A DNA stretch of 64,000 nucleotides from Clostridiales bacterium (GTDB lineage: Bacteria > Bacillota > Clostridia > Christensenellales > Aristaeellaceae), in contig SFGO01000002.1 in the NCBI GenBank assembly GCA_004556545.1, positions 1 through 64,000 of the forward strand, written 5' to 3'. The position numbers and the translations under genes are program-made. The notes beneath the pieces were generated by a model. It saw only the letters and a list, made by a program, of their open reading frames with translations, was not told the DNA's origin and did not search any database. Shown one piece after another: positions 59,010 through 64,000 of the stretch (the stretch's first letter is position 1; every line of letters begins with the position of its first letter).

Positions 59010-60728
59010 TTACCAGAGCCTCCAAGCTGCAATATCGTCAGGCTCTGCTATAACCACAGCTCCATCCGCTTTTAGACCGATAGAATAATCTCCGCCTCCC
59101 ATGTAGAAAAAATAATCATAGCCTGCCGAGACGGCTATTATATCCGTCCAGGAATCCACGTTGCATTGACCGCTTTCATTGTTCCCAACTGCAACCGCAG
59201 TCCCATCCGCTTTTAGGCCGACAGTGTGAAAAATGCCTGCCGAGACAGCCGTTATATTCTTCCAAGAGTCGACGCTGCATTGACCGTCTTCATTCTTTCC
59301 AACCGCAACCACCGTTCCGTCCGCTTTTACGCCGACGGTGTACTTGTAGCCTGCCGAGACAGCTATAATATCCTTCTAGGAGCCAACATCACATTCTCCA
59401 TATTCATTCTTTCCGACCGCAACGACGGTTCCATCCGCCTTTAGGCCAACCGTGTGATAAATGCCTGCCGAAACAGCTACCACATCCGTCCAGGAGCCAA
59501 CATCACATTCTCCGTATTCATTCTTTCCAGCCGCAACCACCGTTCCGTCTGCTTTCAGACCAACGGTCTGCTCGCAGCCTGCCGAAACCGCCACTATATC
59601 CGTCCAGGAATCTACATCACATTGGCCATAATAGTCTCCCGTTGCGACCACCGTTCCATCTGCTTTTAAGCCGACGGTATGCGCTGTGCCTGCCGAAACG
59701 GCTGCTATATCCGTCCACAGCTCCACATCACCTTGACCAAGCTCATTAAGCCCAACCGCAGCTACGGTTCCGTCCTTTTTCAGGCCAACGGCGTACAAGT
59801 CGCCCGCCGAAATCGCTTTCATATCCATCCACGAATCAACACGCCGAACTGTATTGGAGCTAACTGCGACTGTTCCGTCCTTTTTGATGCCGGCGGTAAA
59901 ATCGTCGCCTGCCGAAACCGTTACCATGTCCCTCCACGACTGCACGTTGCACTGCCCATATTCATTACTTCCGATTGCAATCACAGTGCCATCTGTTTTT
60001 AAGCCGACGGTATGCTGCCCGCCTGCCGAAACGGCTGCTATATCTTTCCATGAACTGACGTCGCATTCATCAATTCCATTATCTGGAGCTGCGACTACGG
60101 TTCCATCTGCTTTTAGAGCGACTGTATGGTACCAGCCTGCCGAAACCGCCACTATATCCGTCCAGGAACTGACGTCGCATTGACCGTCATAATTATCCCC
60201 AACCGCAATCACGGTTCCATCTGCTTTTAGAGCGACTGTATGGTTCAAGCCTGCCGAAACCGCCACTATATCCGTCCAGGAACCGACATCGCATTGACCG
60301 TCATGATTATCCCCAACCGCAATCACGGTTCCATCCGCTTTCAGGCCAACGGTATGGTTACAGCCTGCCGAAACCGCCACTATATCCGTCCAGGAACCGA
60401 CATCGCATTGACCTTCATAATTATCCCCAACTGCAAGCACGGTTCCATCCGCTTTTAGACCAACGGTATGCAGTGAACCTGCCGAGACCGCCACTATATT
60501 GGCCCAGGAGTCCACATCGCATTCACCGAACGAATTATCCCCACTCGCAACCACCGTTCCATCTGCTTTTAGACCAATGATATGGTTTAAGCCTACCGAA
60601 ACAGCCGCAATACTTTCATTGTTGACGTTTCCTTCGACTTTTTCCGCGAATCCGTGCCCGACGAAGGCGCATAGAGCAAACAAGGTGGTAAGAGCGAGCG
60701 CCAGATGCATCATTTTTTTGTGTTTCAC
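59010..60728 (-). pseudogene. Secreted RCC1-repeat protein interrupted by in-frame TAG
   Basis: A GTG start after AGAGGG opens a secreted protein: signal peptide ending near GHGFA-EK, then RCC1/BNR-like repeats of about 36 residues (ADGTVxAVGDNxxGQCDVxSWTDIVAVSAG). The frame runs 450 codons, then has TAG at 59376-59378 (codon 451), then stays open in the same frame for 121 codons to a TAA. Eleven repeats precede the TAG and three follow. In the other repeats this codon is TGG (Trp of SWTDI). One G-to-A change explains it. Either a truncated 450-residue product, a decayed gene or read-through is possible. Confidence 0.85.
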
Positions 60729-60798
60729 TTGACTTCCCTCTTTTCTCGATCATTTGTTTTTGAATGGCAGACGACGCGCTACGTGAATATGCACGAAT

Positions 60799-60827
60799 AT
60801 TATAAAACAATTTTCAATATCATACAA
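60799..60827 (-). promoter_or_regulatory. Promoter of the RCC1-repeat gene
   Basis: Minus-strand TTGTAT (60822-60827), 17 bases, TATAAT (60799-60804). Confidence 0.6.
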
Positions 60828-60993
60828 TCCAAAAAACAGAACTCTTGTAAAAAAATTTCTTTCAAGACGAACGTAATTCCACGCAGTCTTGTTGCTTTTT
60901 CGTTTTTGTCACCCCCGTTCCCCCGCCGAATACACTGAGATACGAACAGAGGGCTATTCGCCTCTTTCAACCGCAACAGAGGAGGAAGATAAA

Positions 60994-61215
60994 ATGAGAA
61001 CGCTGGCCGACCTGCGGCCCGGCGAAAGCGCCGTCGTGCGCGGTTTGAACACGCCGGGAAGGCTTCGCAGGAGACTGATGGATATAGGGCTGATCGAGGG
61101 AACGAAGGTGGAGTGCGTGGGGATCAGCCCTCTGGGCGACCCGAGCGCCTATCTGATCCGGGAAACCGTCGTAGCGATCCGGCACAGAGACGGCAAAGGC
61201 GTCCGGATCTTTTGA
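60994..61215 (+). CDS. feoA: Ferrous iron transport protein A
   Basis: A 73-residue SH3-like FeoA protein that supports the FeoB iron channel. MRTLADLRPGESAVV at the start, RRRLMDIGLIEGT and the ending AIRHRDGKGVRIF are typical. The ATG is 8 bases after AGGAGG; the longer open frame upstream has no ribosome site. It lies 24 bases before feoB. I did not find a clear Fur-type box in the ~260 bases upstream. Confidence 0.92.
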   Translation: MRTLADLRPGESAVVRGLNTPGRLRRRLMDIGLIEGTKVECVGISPLGDPSAYLIRETVVAIRHRDGKGVRIF

Positions 61216-61239
61216 GAACGACAAAAAAGGGGGATGCAC

Positions 61240-63381
61240 ATGGGTCTGAAGCTGCATTGGCGCGTTCGGGAAACTGGCGGCGCTCAGGGAAAAAGCGCGC
61301 CCCGCACCGTCGCGGTCGCCGGGAACCCCAACGTAGGAAAAAGCACGCTTTTCAACGCGCTGACGGGAATGAACCAGCACACCGGCAACTGGCCGGGCAA
61401 AACGGTGGGAAGCGCCCGAGGCTATTGTGAAAGCCGCCGTTTTCGCTATGAACTGGTGGATATTCCGGGCGCCTATTCTCTGTTCGCCCATTCCGCCGAG
61501 GAGGAAGTCGCCCGGGATTACCTGTGCTTCGGCCGGCCGGAAGCGGTTCTGGTGGTGTGCGACGCAACCTGTCTGGAACGAAATCTGAATCTGGTTTTGC
61601 AGATTCTGGAACTGCACAGCCGGGTCCTGGTCTGCGTCAACCTGATGGACGAAGCCCGCCGCCGGGGCATTCAGCTGGATCTGAAGGCGCTGGAAAAGCG
61701 GTTGGGCGTGCCGGTGGTCGGCATTGTGGCACGAAAGAAGAAAACGCTGAATGTGGTGCTGGATGCATTGGACCAGCTGATGGAACAGCCGGAAAAAACG
61801 CCGTATAAGTTTTCCTACCCCGCATCCGTAACCAAAGCGCTGACAAAAACGGAAGCGCTGTTCGTTCCATGGCCCAGAATCCGACGGCAGGCGCGCTGGC
61901 TGGCTCTTCGAACGCTGGAAGACAGCGAAGCGCTGAAGGGGCTTCTGGCCAGCCATACGGAAGACCGTCCGCTGGACGTACCCGAAGCGGAAACAGTGCT
62001 GGCCGAAGCGCAGACGCTTCTAAAGCAGGCAGGCGTCAGCCGGGAGGCGCTGCGGGATCTGACGGTCCAAACGCTGGTGCTGGAAAGTGAAAGCATCGCG
62101 CGCCAATGTGTCGTCCGGCGGCAGGATCGGGGCTATTCCACCCGGGACCGCAAACTGGATCGCCTGTTTACGGGCCGGAAAAGCGGCTTTCCCATCATGC
62201 TGTTGCTGCTCATGCTCCTGTTCTGGCTGACGCTGACGGCGGCAAACGTTCCTTCCGTCCTCCTGAGCCGCGCGCTTTTTACCGTTCAGGATTGGCTCAG
62301 CGGCTGCTTCCACGCCGCAGGCGTTCCCGAATGGCTGCACGACGCGCTGGTGCTGGGGGCTTGGCGGGTGCTGGCCTGGGTGGTTTCCGTCATGCTTCCC
62401 CCCATGGCGATTTTCTTCCCCCTGTTTACCCTCTTGGAGGACTCCGGCTATCTGCCGCGCATCGCCTACAATCTGGATCGTCCTTTCCAGCGCTGCCATG
62501 CCTGCGGCAAACAGGCGCTATGCATGTGCATGGGGCTTGGATGCAATGCCGCCGGAGTGGTGGGATGCCGGATCATCGACTCGCCCCGGGAACGGCTGAT
62601 CGCCATTCTGACCAACTGCTTCACCCCCTGCAACGGGCGCTTTCCCACGCTGCTTCTGCTGCTCAGCATGTTTTTGATTCCTACCTCCAACAGCCTTCTG
62701 GCGGGAGCGTTGTCCGCCTTTCTGCTGGTCTGCCTGCTTTGCCTCAGTCTGGCGGTGACTTTCGGCGTATCCCGTCTGCTCTCCGGGACGCTGCTCAAGG
62801 GCATGGCTTCTTCCTTTACCTTGGAAATGCCGCCCTATCGAAGGCCGCAAATCGGGAAGGTGCTGACCCGTTCGCTATTCGATCGGACGCTGGTGGTGCT
62901 GGGCCGGGCCGCAGCCGTTGCAGCGCCCGCCGGGCTGCTGCTGTGGGCGCTGCAAGCCGTTTGCCTGCCGGACGGCGTTTCGCTGCTGACGGGACTGAGC
63001 CGTTCGCTGGATGGGCTGGGCCGTTTGATGGGGCTGGATGGAATTCTGCTGACGGCCTTTCTCCTGGGCTTTCCCGCCAATGAGATCGTGCTGCCCATTG
63101 CGCTGATGCTCTATCTGTCGCAGGGAAGCCTGACGGAGCTTGGCAGCGCCATGGAGCTGCGAACGATCCTGGCGGCGCAGGGGTGGAGCTGGCAGACCGC
63201 CGTGTGCATGCTGTGGTTCACGCTATTTCACTGGCCCTGCTCCACGACGCTGCTCACCATCCGCAAGGAAACGGGAAGCCTTCGCTGGACGGCGCTGGCG
63301 TTTCTGCTGCCCACGCTGGTGGGCATACTGGGCTGCATTCTGCTGGCGCAGCTCGGACGGCTGGAAAGTCTGCTGTTCTGA
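61240..63381 (+). CDS. feoB: Ferrous iron transporter B
   Basis: 713 residues, the Fe2+ permease. The N-terminal G-protein domain has GNPNVGKS (29-36), the switch DIPGAYSL and NLMD. The membrane domain has the gate motifs GCNAAGVVGCRI, FTPCNGRFP and FPANEIVLP, with about eight or more helices. I prefer the ATG at 61240, 6 bases after AAGGGGG, over one two codons earlier. It is cotranscribed with feoA and provides iron under anaerobic conditions, relevant to the many iron-sulfur proteins here. Confidence 0.94.
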   Translation: MGLKLHWRVRETGGAQGKSAPRTVAVAGNPNVGKSTLFNALTGMNQHTGNWPGKTVGSARGYCESRRFRYELVDIPGAYSLFAHSAEEEVARDYLCFGRPEAVLVVCDATCLERNLNLVLQILELHSRVLVCVNLMDEARRRGIQLDLKALEKRLGVPVVGIVARKKKTLNVVLDALDQLMEQPEKTPYKFSYPASVTKALTKTEALFVPWPRIRRQARWLALRTLEDSEALKGLLASHTEDRPLDVPEAETVLAEAQTLLKQAGVSREALRDLTVQTLVLESESIARQCVVRRQDRGYSTRDRKLDRLFTGRKSGFPIMLLLLMLLFWLTLTAANVPSVLLSRALFTVQDWLSGCFHAAGVPEWLHDALVLGAWRVLAWVVSVMLPPMAIFFPLFTLLEDSGYLPRIAYNLDRPFQRCHACGKQALCMCMGLGCNAAGVVGCRIIDSPRERLIAILTNCFTPCNGRFPTLLLLLSMFLIPTSNSLLAGALSAFLLVCLLCLSLAVTFGVSRLLSGTLLKGMASSFTLEMPPYRRPQIGKVLTRSLFDRTLVVLGRAAAVAAPAGLLLWALQAVCLPDGVSLLTGLSRSLDGLGRLMGLDGILLTAFLLGFPANEIVLPIALMLYLSQGSLTELGSAMELRTILAAQGWSWQTAVCMLWFTLFHWPCSTTLLTIRKETGSLRWTALAFLLPTLVGILGCILLAQLGRLESLLF

Positions 63382-63437
63382 AAACGCCCGGGCTCCTGTG
63401 CGGCTTTTCACCGCAGGGAACCCGGGCGTTTTCAGAA
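63380..63437. terminator. Bidirectional terminator after feoB
   Basis: A 13-bp outer stem (GAAAACGCCCGGG with its complement ending at 63436) with a second imperfect GC-rich inner stem, between convergent genes. Confidence 0.75.
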
Positions 63438-63446
63438 ATATCAGCC

Positions 63447-63923
63447 TTACAGCCGTACCTTTACGACGGCCTTTCGTACCGTCTCATCGGAGCCTTCGGA
63501 CTTTATGCAGGGGCGATGGGCGTCCTGCGGGAAAAACACCGCAAACTCGCCCGGATGCAGCAGCATACGGAGTTCCTCGGATTTCTTTTCTTTTGTTTCT
63601 GTGTCTTTGAAGAAAAGAAAATCCTTTTCTTCCGAGTATTCCGTTTCCGGTTCCAGTGTTTCGGCGGGCGCATAGCCGATTCGTTCCTCGCCGGACAGCA
63701 CCACCTGTATGTCTGCATAACGGCGATGACCTTCCCAATGGCCCTCTTCCCATTTTTTCAGTTCCGGCTGCTGGATCATCAGATAGACCTCATCGCCCGC
63801 AATCGGATAACGTCCCGGTTCCAGCTTGGTCAGATCATTCCGGGAAAGATATTCGATTGCCAGACCAAAGGCAGCGCTCAGCCCGGCATAGCGGTTCAGA
63901 TGCTTCACGGAATCCAGAATCAT
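63447..63923 (-). CDS. YhcH/YjgK/YiaL (DUF386) family protein
   Basis: 158 residues, a cupin-like family linked to sialic acid and other sugar use; E. coli NanQ (YhcH) opens the N-acetylneuraminate ring anomerically. Seen motifs are EVYLMIQQPELK, EGHRRYADIQVVLSGEERIGY (core HRRYADIQVVLSGEE) and FAVFFPQDAHRPCI, with His and Glu ligands of the metal site. The ATG is preceded by AAAGAGG. Its operon continues to the right, outside the window. Confidence 0.88.
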   Translation of the reverse strand: MILDSVKHLNRYAGLSAAFGLAIEYLSRNDLTKLEPGRYPIAGDEVYLMIQQPELKKWEEGHWEGHRRYADIQVVLSGEERIGYAPAETLEPETEYSEEKDFLFFKDTETKEKKSEELRMLLHPGEFAVFFPQDAHRPCIKSEGSDETVRKAVVKVRL

Positions 63924-64000
63924 TTTTGGGCCTCTTTTCTTTTGCTTTCATAAACGGAAGCTCATAGCCGTCCGCTCAATTCTTTGTTCACCCGCTGGCG

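Noticed and set aside
56746..59088. A 780-codon open frame on the plus strand opposite the HerA-like gene, and similar long frames (for example 21099-23237 and 46349-48298)
   Set aside because: They are mirror frames created by GC-rich codon use in real genes on the other strand; they lack ribosome sites and show no domain motifs.
59370..60600. CRISPR-like array, because of regularly spaced similar DNA units
   Set aside because: The period is about 108 bases, all in one coding frame, and encodes RCC1 protein repeats.
60729..60993. Fur box upstream of feoA
   Set aside because: I looked for a TGATAATNATTATCA-like site and found only AT-rich sequence with poor symmetry.
63962..64000. 3' end of a further minus-strand gene at the right edge
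   Set aside because: Two frames are open to the edge with stops at 63962 and 63948; too short to choose or to assign.

Overview
The window reads as a chromosomal segment of a GC-rich member of the Clostridia (Firmicutes), probably a gut or other anaerobic carbohydrate fermenter. The pointers are a Bce-type peptide-antibiotic module, the MrfAB (YprA/YprB) repair pair, nadD-yqeK-rsfS order, an EtfAB/GlcD complex of the electron-bifurcating lactate dehydrogenase type, a BspA-like leucine-rich surface protein, strong purine-rich Shine-Dalgarno sites and many TTGNNN-17/18-TATAAT-like promoters. I saw no tRNA, rRNA, CRISPR array, transposase or phage gene.

Layout. 0.1-7.5 kb: a two-component system and housekeeping genes (rsfS, a fused nadD-yqeK, a membrane protein with a nuclease-like core, ksgA, dnaX). 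7.7-15.1 kb: a secreted leucine-rich protein, mrfA-mrfB and a TPR protein. 15.4-25.4 kb: carbohydrate genes (a GH31 enzyme, a small SH3 protein, a Gfo/Idh/MocA oxidoreductase divergent from an AraC regulator, a sugar ABC importer without its ATPase, a glycosidase-like protein, a cupin). 25.5-40.8 kb: a sugar-acid cluster in two opposed units. The minus unit is MBL hydrolase, SDR, IlvD/Edd dehydratase, FAD oxidoreductase, FdrA (AllF), a 53-residue FdrA tail gene, DUF1116 (AllG) and an altered acetate-kinase-like gene. The plus unit is a regulator, then eda, kdgK and DUF2877 (AllH). A glycerate kinase follows. 40.8-43.7 kb: M20 peptidase with two membrane proteins. 44-48.3 kb: a lone AAA ATPase and the glcD-etfA-etfB set. 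48.6-51.8 kb: a CapD-like nucleotide-sugar enzyme, purC and a MATE exporter. 52-56.6 kb: a complete BceRSAB-like module with a matching operator. 56.8-60.7 kb: a HerA-like ATPase and a secreted RCC1-repeat gene broken by an in-frame TAG. 61-64 kb: feoA-feoB and a YhcH-family gene.

The most interesting part is the 25.5-40.8 kb cluster. All three components of the E. coli oxamate carbamoyltransferase (AllF, AllG, AllH) are present, but there is no carbamate kinase. In its place is an acetate kinase homologue with several changed active-site residues, next to a sugar-acid dehydratase and an SDR dehydrogenase. My hypothesis is an energy-conserving diketo sugar-acid pathway. Dehydratase and SDR would make a 2,4-diketo-3-deoxy acid. 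The AllFGH-like complex would cleave it with phosphate to pyruvate and an acyl phosphate. The altered kinase would recover ATP, and the glycerate kinase or the Etf/GlcD complex would use the released hydroxy acid. This is inference; the gene content, the residue changes and the split fdrA are seen directly.

Stop codon use is also odd. Every clean gene end I could read, about 50, is TAA or TGA. The only TAG I found in coding frame is the one inside the RCC1 gene, at a conserved tryptophan.
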